From Stemphylium vesicarium (Eukaryota; Ascomycota; Dothideomycetes; Pleosporales; Pleosporaceae), in assembly GCA_004380135.1 (NCBI GenBank), contig QXCR01000065.1:62001-126000 (forward strand): 64,000 nt of DNA, read 5' to 3'. Both the position numbers and the translations under genes were made by a program. Positions 1-11,874 of the stretch are shown one piece after another; positions within the stretch are counted from its first letter, which is position 1; each line of letters starts with the position of its first letter. The notes beneath the pieces are model-generated. The model was not told the DNA's origin. It did not search any database and worked only from the letters and a program-made list of their open reading frames with translations.

Positions 1-3000
1 TTACTCTACTGGCTACATCGCCGCAAGCCAACACCGCGGTCTCGATATTGAAGTGAAGCTGTTTTGTAGCTATGCCGTCGCCTTGCTGGAACAGCATTGT
101 GCTTTTTAGCTCACGTGCGATCTCGTAAATTTGCACTGACCCGTCTTCCTTTCGCAAAAGACAAGCGATGCTAAGTTGACGCATTCAATGGTTGTTATGT
201 GTTTTGGCAAAGACCCATGAAAGCTGACTTCGTGGGCGGTGGATTTTACAGAGACGGTATCGTTGTTGTCCTCGTCCATGTCTTGTCGAACTAGTACAGC
301 TGGACCCCACATTCGACATTGATTAGAGCGTATGTCAATGGGTCGATGGCTGTCAGAGGTAAACACCAGAGCTTTAAATACCAAGGTGTCATCTTCAAAC
401 GCAATACGGTAAATAAGGTTAGTCGTTTCCAGGTCGAAAAGCTGAATATCTCCGCGTGAGTCTGCGCATGCGAGGGTACGACCGTCGGGAGAGCAAGCGA
501 GCTTATGTGCATTAACTTCAACAAGGATGTCTCGAACCGTACCATCAAGAGTATCGTATATAACAAGATCGCCATCGGAGTATGCGGCAATGAGGAGGGT
601 GTCGTCTCTGAGGGTGCCAAACTGGAGACTCCAAACTGTCGTACTACCGTCTGATGTTTTCAAAGGTCTTTGTAAAATTTATCCCGTCTTTTTTTCGTAG
701 ACATCGTGCACACGATCTCGCTCATAGTCCCAGAGGATGATGTCCTCTCCCCAACAGACAACGGCCAGTAAGCTTTGTTCATAACAAAAGGCTGCTGAAG
801 TTGGCTGTTTGCGCTGCAAAGCTGAATTCACGTCAAAGTCATCCGTCCAACTAGTTCGAGGTTCGCAAGTCCCGCCTTCCGCGAGATTCCAGCACATGAG
901 CTCATTGCTCTTCGTGGTGGCAAACAATACCATGTCGTCTTCCCCAAATGAAAGTGAGAGACACATGACGGGAATAGTGAAGCGAAATGTCTCGGTCCAA
1001 TCAGCAAGATTACAAACTCGAACAGTTCGTGCCCCAGCTGTTGCGCACGCGGCGTTGTCATCTCTGAAGGCCAAAGCCCAGACTGGCTCCCCGTGCTGCA
1101 AGTTTCTTTCCTCCTGGCAAGAAAGGTCGTTGTAGATGATGGCACTACCTGTCGAAAGACCTAATACAAATAAATTCTGCGAGACAGCTACTGCTATCGG
1201 ACGGGCAGGCTTCGTGTAGTTGAGAATCGAAAGACAGTCTTGCCAACCTCCGGAGGACCATCCGAGGACGCGGATGCCCTTATGAGGTGATGAAAATTGT
1301 CGGTTCGGGGCCGAGTCTATCGGGCAGAATGGTGGTATGAGGCGAGGTATGGAAGAAGGAGAGAAAGACGTCTCCCGCCCAAACTTCGTCACGAGGTGAA
1401 TAAGATCATTGCCCCAGCTGTGCAATAGGGTAAGCTCTTTGCCCAGTCCCCGTCGTGGGCTATGCTGCGCCAATTTCCTCAAGATATTATTGATTATTTT
1501 TCCTGCTTGGAGCATCTTCTCCAATTCGTCTCTCATGGCTAGCTGCTGCATCCAATTGAGAACGCAGTCGGAAGCCATAAACCGCGACAAAGCCGCTAAA
1601 ACTTCAATGTCATCTGAGTTTACATGGACCAAATGTTGAAATAGATATCCACACGCATAATCCATGAGAAGACGCTCCTCTTGGAATAGATTGGCATTGA
1701 GCTTTCGGATTTGGTTCGATCGCTTTTGGTTGCGTGCCAGATAACGAAGGCAGACCAAGGTCAGACGCTTGTGTGTAGTAGCCTGGTCAATTTTGAACTC
1801 TGAATCCATGCCCTGGCGTGTGAAAAAATCTCTGATCGTGAGTTGAAGAAGCTGGGCTTTCTTGGCACGATCCACGTAAACAAGTTGACCACAGCATGCT
1901 AATATGGATCTCTCTATATTATCAACTTTGTCCTCTATATCGAGCTCGATAGCGCAATGAAGTTCGTTGGCAGATAGAACTCGGAAATAAAAGGTGGTCC
2001 AGGTTGAGATGGCTTTTGCAAGGTCTTTGCCAAATTTGACGCTCACCATGTCGCTGAGGATGCGACAATAAAGTTCGTCCATGTTGGCAGTATTTCCCGA
2101 AAGAACCACGCGAATCTCGTTAGAGGCATGAGCGTGGCATAGTTCTTTGAGGACACGCGTGGCCCAGAGGAAGCAGCCATTTGAATTCTTGAGGATCTCC
2201 TTGGTCATCGCTTCGCGTTCTGCGAAGCTAGTGACCGGTAAGTGATCTTGGTAAGTTTGCAAATAATGGGCGATGTCTGGGTTGGTATCCTCTGGTTCTA
2301 TCGCTTCGGATATGACTTCTGTCTTTTGGACTACACCGTTTGTGTGTTTGTCAAGTGGTTCCCGCGAAGATACAAAGATGCAGATCGGCCAGACGTCTTG
2401 TATCTTTGACAAAATACTAGCAAGCTCCTGGCTTCCCTTGCACTCGTCAATGGCATCGATGACCCAATATTGCGGTGTGTTCAGGCGGCATTTCAGAATG
2501 CTACCAAGAAATAGTCTTCACCTCAAGGCAACATGGTCGGCTTTATTTACTGTGTTGGCGTAAGAACTGCTGGCCATCTCTAGAATGATGCTCATGTTTT
2601 GAGGATGCTGGGTCGCCATCTGCCACGCGATCGACCGAAGGAATGTGTTAATAGTTGCTCGTGTTTCGTCCCCCCTCACAAAGATATAAGAGCAACAGTC
2701 GGATCCCGAGTTTCGCAAGCAATGAATGATATGGGCCGAAAGCACGCTTTTCCCTGCACCTGGGCGACCACTGACCCAAAGGGTCTTTGAGCTGTCAACA
2801 TCTCGCCATTATTGGAATCCCTCTCTCTCAAGGAACCAATCCCAAGTTTCAGGAAGCCGGAGAGACTGGTCCTCTAGCTCTTTATCCGGCATTTCTGTTA
2901 TGCCTAAAAAGGCGCTCAGAGTCTCCATTTGCTCGACCCCTGCTCGTTGCTCGGACAACTCTCTTGATGTCCTTTTCGTGGCGATAGTGGTGGCTAACGC

Positions 3001-3918
3001 ATTCCTGACGGCTACATACGATGGATCGGCCTGAAAAGCAAATTTTGCGACGTTTCGGTGATTTGCATCCAAATACGTCCTCTGCTCGTTGTGGTAATTC
3101 ACGACGGTACAACGCTTTTCTACTATGAGTTGCGTACTAATCCCTATCTTCATCGGCCTGTTTTCGTAGAAAGAAAATAATTTCAGAGAACTGCTATGAA
3201 GCGGAAACTCTTCATTGATCGACTGGAGTACCGGGGATTCCGGTGAAAGGTCGTGATCCAGGGGCTAGCGCCAGTATTTTAGCAAGTGTATCCGCGATGC
3301 CAGCTCCTTGATGGAGGTGTGGCCAAGAAAAACATCGAAAAAATGTTGCGCGCAATGGTTTCGAATTCCTTCGTTTGATGACCGAGAATGAAAGCTTTCT
3401 TTGCCACAAGGACTCCCATGCTGTGACCCACTAGAATCATTGGTATCTGTGACTGTCAGAAAAATAGAGCAACAGTCAAATGGACTTACGCGGCTTTTTG
3501 ATGAGATGCTGGGTGAGTCGTGTATAGCTGCAAGTAAGGCACATGCGAAGTCCGGGACGTGCAAGACCGATTCGCGACTTAGCCCAGATGCATAACCAAA
3601 CGTATGGATTCTGACATCGCGGAAGGCCTCGTCTTTGGCTAGCCATGCTGAAAGCCAGAATAGAGACGGGTTGTTATCCTTAGTCCAAGTACTCTCCGAG
3701 CCACCGTTTAGGCCATGAACGAAGATGAGATCAGCAACTACATCTTCACCCGGATCATAGAGGGTCGTAAGGCCGATGGCGCCTTTAGGATATTCTGCGC
3801 TACCTTCAATTTGGCCTGTACCTCTTTTCGAAAATGTTCTCGAGAAGAAAGACCCGTTGGATGCTGTTGAGGACAACGAGGCTCGTTGGCGTATGGGTTG
3901 CATCATGGAATACTGCAT
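1..3918 (-). pseudogene. Decayed NLR-like gene: alpha/beta hydrolase - NACHT - WD40
   Basis: Reading from the ATG at 3918, the product opens with a SERAC1/lipase-like alpha/beta hydrolase (ADLIFVHGLNGGSESTW; after a probable 43-nt intron at 3447-3489, the nucleophile motif GHSMG). A NACHT P-loop follows (SGRPGAGKS, about 2750-2770), then a Walker B-like VIDAIDEC (about 2445-2465), a helical region, and WD40 blades to the left edge. Fungal NLRs of this architecture are linked to non-self recognition and heterokaryon incompatibility. The copy is broken. There are in-frame stops at 2809-2811, 2518-2520 and 679-681, all in one frame with homologous-looking sequence on both sides. Reading-frame changes occur near 3313-3318, 3235-3250 and 172-180, after which WD40-like sequence resumes in another frame. 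The 3' end lies outside the window. The family call is confident; inactivity is inferred from the many lesions. Confidence 0.85.
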
Positions 3919-5570
3919 TCACCCCGCCATGCATGGCCTAGCGAACGCGAAAGCAGTATATCAAGAAGGGGATGGTTCTCCCACCATGCAATTATCAGAG
4001 GCCACCAGATGCGATGGATTCGGGGTGGAGTGTAGGAAGAAGCTACTACGTGGTACGATTGGAAGGCCTAGCCATTTTAGATCCCCATGACGGCAGCGTT
4101 GTTCTTTCGACTGGGGATAGGGAATGGATTCGGCAGATAACGTGAGCGACGTCACTCGCTCGGGTGGGAAAGCGTCGCCAACCGATGAGAAGAAGCGAGA
4201 AGAATTCCAGTTTTCACCTCCATGGTGCATGACAGCTGAGCATCAGCGCGTTTACACGTACTTATTATATATTGCGGCAGTTCAATGTGCGATCCTTTTC
4301 TCTTTCGGCTGAAGTTGATGTATCGTGTCGTCTTGCTGGGGACATTCGGAGACCGTGAGATAGGCTGACGCTGCATGTGCGCGGGCGTCGTGCATACGGC
4401 GTCTCAACTATGCCGCAATATCGAGCTCGCAAGCCCTACCTAGGTACCCTGACAGCCTGCTGTGACGCGTAATTGAAAGGTGCATCACCTTCCTACCACA
4501 ATTCATGACTATCGACTTCTTTTACTACTTCCAATCTCTAGCTCTTTCGCACAAGCTCCGATCTCTGTTCTTCGGCGATTTACCCTGGAAACCTTCCAAG
4601 GTTCGTTTTCGCAAGCTGTAAGACAGCCCCATCACGATCGGAGAGTACTAAGGTGCGCACGTCGATTATGCCAGTGTCAAGGAAGAGATGAAAGCGCTCG
4701 TCGAGAAGTTTGTTGGGCAGGTGTAGCGTGGGACCCGCAAATGCGATGGTTGGTGGCCGAGCCGAAGCTCAGCCGAATTTCAGGAGAACGTGATGTCATG
4801 ACGGCGGACCATCTTTGTACAGCGTCAGTAGAGTACCTAGGGATCAAATGGTTATTAGGGGTCGCTTTCTTCACAAGCTTTGTGCCAACAATAGTTCCCG
4901 TATGTCAAAAAAGCCCCAGAGCCCAGGGTCACATGATGAGGCTTGGCACAGGCCGGGAAACTACCTAGGTACACTGTAACACTCAAACCGCCCCGCTGAT
5001 GCAGTTTCCTAGTCTTGTCGCGTACCCCTTACCTGCGCTTAGCATCTAGAAAATACCAAAGTGGGTTGATTCTGCATACCAAGCACCTCGCACATGTCGC
5101 CAAACTCTGATGGCCGAACATATTACTAAGGACATTCTTCGAGATGGGCACCTACCATGGCTCACACGAACGGCACCGGGAATAATGCTCCTGGATTTCA
5201 ATTGCGACCTAAGTCTTCTGAGAAGGATACCGCTCGAGTCCAATCCCCCAGCGCACGGGTGGCTGCATGCTTCCGACTCCCCCATTGCTGCTCGCCTGCA
5301 CACGCTTTCAGTGGAAGCCAAGCCCCGGCACTTAAGCACACCCATGCAACCACGCTTCGGCTTCTGGTCCTCTTTCGAGCGTTGTAGGATGCAGCCGCAT
5401 GAAACTAGGCCGTTAGCGATAAGAAAGAATAGGTAAAAGAGTGATCGAGACCTTACATCTCTTCATCACCAATTCCCATCTCTTTGAGCATGACACATCC
5501 AAGAAGTTCTTCTACAATTTTTCCATCGTCATCACCTCTCTTTGTTGAATAGAATACCCCAGCTGGCATC
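3919..5570. other. Intergenic region, no convincing gene
   Basis: The 1.65 kb between the NLR relic and the P450 holds only short overlapping frames. The sequence CTACCTAGGTAC occurs twice in the same orientation (about 4437 and 4964). A 22-codon protein-like stretch lies at 4661-4726 (see findings). The last 100 bases before 5571 are pyrimidine-rich, as expected for a fungal 5' leader. Confidence 0.5.
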
Positions 5571-7286
5571 ATGGCGGTCCTATCGAGCGCGATGTTAGGT
5601 GACGCCAGCCTTTACCACATTGCCGCAATTTACATTCCACTCGGGCTGATCGTATACTACATTTTCTGGATCCTCTACACTCTCACCCTCCACCCCTTAT
5701 CTAACATCCCCGGACCCCTCTGGCCCTCTATCTCGCGAACATGGCTCATGTACCACCACCATGCGGGCGACGTAGAAATCGCCACGCGCATTTTACACAA
5801 GACGTACGGTCCTATCGTTCGCATCGCACCAGAGGAAGTCACCGTCGCAGATCCAAACGCCCTGCCTCTCATCTACCCCATCCAAAAACCATTGCAGAAA
5901 ACAGACTGGTATGGCCCGTGGCGTCCAAAGGGCCTCAATAGCCAGCCTGATCTGTTTACGCAGACGGACGAGAAGGCGCATACTGCGTATCGGAGGATTG
6001 TGGGAGGCGTGTATTCGCTGAGTAGTATTCTGAAGAGTGAGCCTAAATTGGATGAGGTGCTAGAGCTTTTTCTGGAGAGACTAGGTGGTTTTGCTGATAG
6101 AGGAGAGGCGTTCGATTTTGGTCTTTGGTTGGAAATGTAAGACTTCTCCTCTATTGTACTAACATGGTACTGCGCTACTGACGACCGCATTTTATAGGTA
6201 TGCTTTCGACAATATCGGCGTCGCCTTTTTCGGCCAAGCATTTGGGTTTATCCAAGACAGCATCGACTATAAAGGCTACATATATGCCGTTCATCTCGCG
6301 ATGCCGTTTCTTACGCTCTTGACAGTAACTCCGTACTACGCGCGCCCGTTATTACTCCTCGTTGCTGTTTGCATTCCCAAACTTCTCAGGGCTGTCCTGG
6401 CTGTGGAGGACATCAAGAAAACGGCAATCCGAGAAACCAAGATCGCGATGGAAAGGACGAGCGAGGCAACTGGCAAGAGGACAGATGTGGTCTCTCAATT
6501 ACTGGCAATTGTCCAGGAAAAGGGTGAAAAGGTGAACTACTCACACAAGGAGATTACCTCGGACGCGTGGGTAGGAATGTACGTATGCTGGCGCAAGGCT
6601 CCAAGACCACCATGTTAATCACTTGTAGCATGGCTGGAGCAGACAGTACGTCGGTGACCATGCGTTCGGTATTTTACTTCTTGATGAAGAATCCAGAGAA
6701 GCTTGCGAAGGCTCGCGCAGAGGTTGACGTGGCCTTCGAAGACGGCACCCTTTCATCGCCAGTGCAATATGCGCAGGCCTCCACTCTTCCGTACTTGACA
6801 GCAGTGGTAAAGGAAGCGATGCGAGTCTTCTCCCCGTTCGCGGTCTCAATGCCCCGCTATGCGCCCAGCCAAGGTCTCACGCTCTGCGACAAATACATCC
6901 CAGCGGGATATACAGTGGGAATTAACCCGGCGATTGTCAGCCATAACAAAAGTCTTTTTGGAGATGATCCGCTAGAGTTCCGCCCTGAGCGTTGGTTGCA
7001 AAGCGAAGACCGCACAAGAGCGATGGAAAAAGCAAACCTTGGTTGGGGTGCTGGAACTCGGACGTGCGTTGGCAGACCTGTGAGTGTCTCGCGGTCAAAG
7101 CATAGAACACGAACTGACACCGTACAGCTCGCTTTGACACAAATCTACAAGATGACTGCAGAGGTTTTACGCCATTTTACCTTTGAGATGGCGCATGATC
7201 GGCCATGGAAGACGCACAACGCATCTTTCAATGTGCAGACCGACGTAATTTGTAGACTGAAGCGAAGGAAGTTGATTGCACCCTAA
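5571..7286 (+). CDS. Cytochrome P450 monooxygenase
   Basis: A haem-thiolate monooxygenase, probably anchored in the ER by the N-terminal hydrophobic segment (about residues 13-37, followed by the proline hinge NIPGPLWP). Exons 5571-6136, 6198-6578, 6629-7079 and 7128-7286 join to 518 aa; the first intron has a clear TACTAAC branch site at about 6157. Visible motifs are the I-helix oxygen-binding AGADST, K-helix EAMR (ExxR), the FRPERW segment, and the haem loop GWGAGTRTCVG with its cysteine ligand. The usual Phe that begins FxxGxRxCxG is Trp here. The C-terminal half (FGDDPLEFRPERW) resembles the pisatin-demethylase/benzoate-hydroxylase-like fungal groups, but I cannot name a CYP family or substrate. 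The gene stands alone next to the NLR relic, with no biosynthetic partners in view. Confidence 0.92.
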
Positions 7287-8266
7287 AGGAGGACGGGTCG
7301 AATTGCGCATGCCGCTGAAGGTAGGAAATGTAGAAACCACACTGTCCAAGAGACAGGGAGAAGGTCGCAATAGAAAAAGCGTGCACCATTTCCTACAATG
7401 TTTCTATTTAGCCAGCAGAGCCATACATCTCCCCACGTTACAAGAGTAAAGACCGTGGTTGATGCAGGTTGAATAGTACTGGAAAGGTTGTACAATCAAA
7501 CACGTTGTCCAAACGTGCTGACCGGGAAGACCCTCGCACACGTGCGCCACGAAGCAGATCATCCGAGACGGTGATCAACGGATATGATGAGAAATTTCCA
7601 AAATGGGTATGTTGAGTTCTGAACTGCACGGTTTGGCGAGATTGTGGTTCGCTTGGGTGAATCGGAACCAAATTGCGTTGTGGGACCTGCGAGGTTCAAA
7701 TGGTGGAGTGGCTCCGGCAGTGAAGATTCTACTAGGCTTGTAAGCTTGGCGATATCGTCATGCTGGCGCATATGATCCTCTTTCCGCGGATAACTCGCAG
7801 TGCGAAGGCAAAGGAATGATGATCTTCGTTGAAGATAGGGAGGATGCTGGGACGAAGGCGCGGAAAGTACGCGACGCGTGACTGCGCCACAATCGGCCCC
7901 CGCTAGCTCCCCCCAGATGATGCCGGCCGTGGTGGCCCAGACACTGTGTGTCGTCGTAGATTTAGCGTTTGTTGAAGTCGATCGCAAGGCTAGGTGTGCA
8001 AATGATGATTGGCACAGGGGTGGTTCAGGCGCCTCGATAATGACGATGCCTCAATTCGGACGGCACGGCCGCAACCCTGCTTTCCTCTCTAGTCGCACGC
8101 CCGCTCAGCCCTTGTGGCTGTCGCTCCTTATGCGAACCTGCGAAGTAGTTGCGCCTCTCACTAGCTCTTTAATGTATGTTGTTTAGTGTTGATGTCTCGT
8201 CCCAGCACTTTGCCGTGACTTTGAACCAGCGCACCTCCGCGGCGAATTCCATACAGGAGAGGTCCG
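7287..8266. other. Intergenic region
   Basis: The stretch contains the 3' flank of the P450 and the upstream region of the double-PH gene. The small frames here lack recognisable domains or believable codon runs. I see no repeat or RNA gene. Confidence 0.5.
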
Positions 8267-11200
8267 ATGCCCGCCCAAGAACGGCACTCATGGCACCAGC
8301 CTCAAGTCGCCAACTTACCGCTAGATTCGTATACTGCGCAGCGACTGGTATGTATCGCAACAACATCACATGCGCAACGTGGGCTAATAGTAGCAGCAAC
8401 ATGCGACACCTGAGCACCTTCACCTCACGTCGAGGCGCTACTTCATTGGTCCCATCCCAGTAGGATTCCCTCGATGTCTCCCCTGGCAATGCACTGGAAT
8501 GCTTACACACCATCTAGACAGCATGGCTGAGCAAGCATCGACGCGACTGGTACAAACACCACCTCCGAATCAATTACTCGACGCGCACCGCCACCTTCTC
8601 GTCGGATCCACGCGAGGCGCGCCAACGACGACTGAGTGGCATTGAAGGTCCGAGCTCTTCTGCCCTATTCCAACACAGCTTCCCACAGCCAGAAGTTATT
8701 GATGCCGAGGATGAAGAAGAAGAAGAAGAAGCCGCGCAGCATTCTGAGTCTAGCGGCGCGAATGGAGCGGCAGGTGCGACCGCGGCAATACCACCAGCCT
8801 TGCAAATCCCTCGCGGCTCGGACCAGAAGGAAGATGTAATAGCAGACACTGAGGAAGACGAGTTTGTGGATGCGCCTTCCGAGCCCGAGGATGACGATGT
8901 CGAGTACGCCCCCAACAGGCAGCTCCAGAGGCGGCGGTCGAGCGACAAGACATTTGTCACCGCATCCTCCGTGCCGACCGCTGATGAAGACGATGTCGAG
9001 CGGCTGCGAGACGAAGGCTCAGAGCAAGAAGACCAAAATCAACATCAGACACAGGCAAGTGGCTTACAAGTCCCTTCAGGCCAAAGCCAGGCAGGATTCA
9101 AGTCACTAGGCAAGCGCCCGCTATCTAACGTAGAGAGCATTGGGGACCCTGCGTCGACTACCGGACCAGCTTCTGTAGATGCAAACTCAACATCATCCCT
9201 GCTACGTAAGGCTGACATGAACAAGGCACCGGCTCTCGCTGATGTCGACTCGAGACCTCCGGCGAAGGGTATACTGGCAAGGGTCAAGAGAAGGTCAGAG
9301 ATGCGGTCTTCTTCCTCTGGACAAGTCAAGGACGCAGATCCCACAACAGCAGAGTTGACGCGCAAAAAGTCGAATCTGCGAAACCTAGTCAAATTCGACG
9401 TGCCTGAAGATTCAAGGAGGGCTACGGTGCAGCTCAAAGCGAAGAAGGCACAGATGACTATCCAGCGAGCAGGCACGAAAGTCCGACGCCAGAAGATCAA
9501 AGACGGCCTGGTCATCAAGATGGAGCGCATGCTTGTTCGAGTCGATGCGGCAGCAGAGGTTCCAGAGGATTTTGATGAGAATGTTAACCAAAGAGTTGTT
9601 TCTCGCGTCAAAGACAAGTGGCGGGAGTATATGGTCGTCTGCCGCCATAGTCACGTTAACAACGCCGACTTTGTGCTGCAGTTCTATCAGACTCGAGTAA
9701 GTTCGATATCTAGTAGCCCACTAAAAGGCAACACTGACTCCATTTTAGGTCATTCCAGAAATCGAGAATTCTGGCGCAGGCAAGAAGGCCGCGTACGAGG
9801 TCCCGTTAGGTCGGAAAACTTGCAAAGTCAATCTATACTCCTCCCTCGACAAGTCCATGGTTGTCTCGTCGCCAGGGGCACGCAAAACCTTGATCTTCAT
9901 CATGCAAGCCCGAACTGCCTCCAATGCTGTCGAGTGGTACACGTTCCTCAGAAACATACTTGGTTGGCAACGTGCTTCTGAGCTCCAAATCAACATACCT
10001 GATATGAGCTTAAACGTGCGCATATTGAACCCGTTTGAGAAGCTGGAAGCGTCACAGAGCAAGGTGCAGCACGCCGAGAACACCGAGGAAGCTCTCTTAA
10101 AAACCATGGAAGAAGAACAGGCCGTTGCGGAAGATCTGATACGGCGCTGCTTGGATCAACTGCAAGAAGCCCCAGAATGGTCTGATGTGCTGGCGTCATG
10201 GATCAAAGACCAGCGGATTGGTCTTGCTTGGAAACGTTATGACCGACTCGAATGGATACACGGAGCGAATGAGCGGAAGATGTACGGCACCATAGCCATG
10301 CTCAAATCGCACGAGCTGGAACTGCGGCCGAAGACACATTATCCTACGACTGCAATTACGCGCAAGAAACACAAGACGCTGACTGAACCTGTCCCCGTGG
10401 AGGGTTTCCTTATCAGACTGACTGGCCAGCGCGGACGGGCGAAGCGGCTTGGTCTGATGTACCACAAGCAGCTTTACTTTGCTAGCCATGACCAGTACCT
10501 GGTGTTTTCACGTCCAACCAAAGCCACCCCACCTCCACCACCGCGACTACCAGCTTCAGAGAATTCAGCTATCCCAACAGCGCAAGCAGTCAAAGACGTA
10601 GTGCCCGAGAGTTGGGCTGTCAACCCTTACCGTGTACAGAATGGCCAAATCGAATGGCTTGCAGAGGGTCACTCGGGTACGACAGAGGCCAGGCGTTTGC
10701 ATGACGAGGATGCAGCGGATGAGGCTGCGCGCAAAGGACAAAATTTGCTCAACTGTGACGGATACATCAATCTAGCTGACGTTGTCAAAGTTCGCAAAGC
10801 ACGGATGGGTGCTAGTCCTGCTGATGAGGATCTCGAGGAAGGCTCAGACGTGGATTTTGATGAAGAAGTTAACGACTCTATGAGTAATGATGGGGCTACG
10901 AACGATCTTGATATTGAGCGCACCATGGAGCTAGTGATGAAGAATGGACTCATCATTCGCCTACAAGTATGTATCCTTACAGTACTTGTCTGACCCCATG
11001 CTAAAATCGTTTTCAGGCTGCAAACAAAGCTCGTCGCAAAGAGTGGATACAACATTTACGCGCTCTCGTCAAGTACTGGAAGCATCGTACCGCAGCGGAT
11101 ATTGCGCTCTACAAGGCAACACGTGGCCGCAACCTCAGCGTTCTTAATATTGACGAGGAGGCTGAAGCGCACGTTGGCCAGTTTGCGCGCAAGTGGGAAG

Positions 11201-11874
11201 TGACTCAGTCGTTTGCTTCGCCCGAGCTTTACAACATGTGTGGTATTGCTTCTTGTCGAACCCTCCACATGAGTGGGATGCTGTACCGAAAGCCGCGTAT
11301 ACACGCTCCCTTTACGCGATGCGGCGTTCTTCTCACCGCCGGTACATTACTGATCTTCCGTGATGTGCTGCGAAGTCGAAGCGGGAAACAACTTGCCCAT
11401 ATACACCACGAGCGGATAGCGAACCTAGACCTGAAGGATTGCTACATCTACTCGGGTCTTCTTACAGAAAACGACCTGCTTTACCAGAATCAGACCTTCG
11501 ACGCGAACAAGCCCGGTCACCACGCACTCCCACGTATCTATCTCGAAGATGGCTGGACATCCACTGACGAAGATGTCATGACAACATTTGTCATCTGGCA
11601 TGGGAAAGCGAAGAGTTGGTTCCGAGCAGAGGAAGGCGCCGGCGGTGGTGAGCAGAGTCGCAAGGAAGGCAAGAGGACGAAGTTGAAGAGAGTGGCCAAG
11701 CTAGGTAGCAAGGGGAGAAGTGTGGTCTTTAGGGCTCGGTCGCGTGCAGAGCGAGACCATTGGGTGTTGGCTATTCAGAACGAAATTGAGAGGGTTCAAG
11801 GCGATAATGCTGATTTCAGGCTGGAAGAGAGTCGTGAGAGTGGTAATCTTAATCGAAGCGACACCGGCGTATAA
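8267..11874 (+). CDS. Spo71/Mug56-like PH-domain protein
   Basis: Exons 8267-8347, 8518-9696, 9749-10966 and 11017-11874 join in frame to 1111 aa. Exon 1 (27 codons) is inferred: the frame of exon 2 is open upstream of any ATG (WLSKHRRDWYKHHLRI) and is blocked by a TAG that forms part of the acceptor at 8517. A GTATGT donor at 8348 restores an ATG start. Residues about 60-310 are acidic and disordered, including a run of Glu from a GAA repeat near 8715. The conserved N-terminal Spo7_2-type region begins near residue 320. A PH domain lies near 637-690 and a second near 905-1100, split by a basic insert. Yeast Spo71 and fission-yeast Mug56 act at the prospore membrane in sporulation; a filamentous-fungal role in membrane-lipid recognition is inferred. 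Confidence 0.8.

Noticed and set aside
4480..4968. 162-codon plus-strand frame
   Set aside because: Composition is not protein-like, no domain is present, and the most protein-like words in this stretch fall in a different frame (4661-4726).
8574..8960. Ser-rich minus-strand frame opposite the Spo71-like gene
   Set aside because: Antisense to the acidic, Glu-rich region; the sense strand gives a continuous gene with spliced exons.
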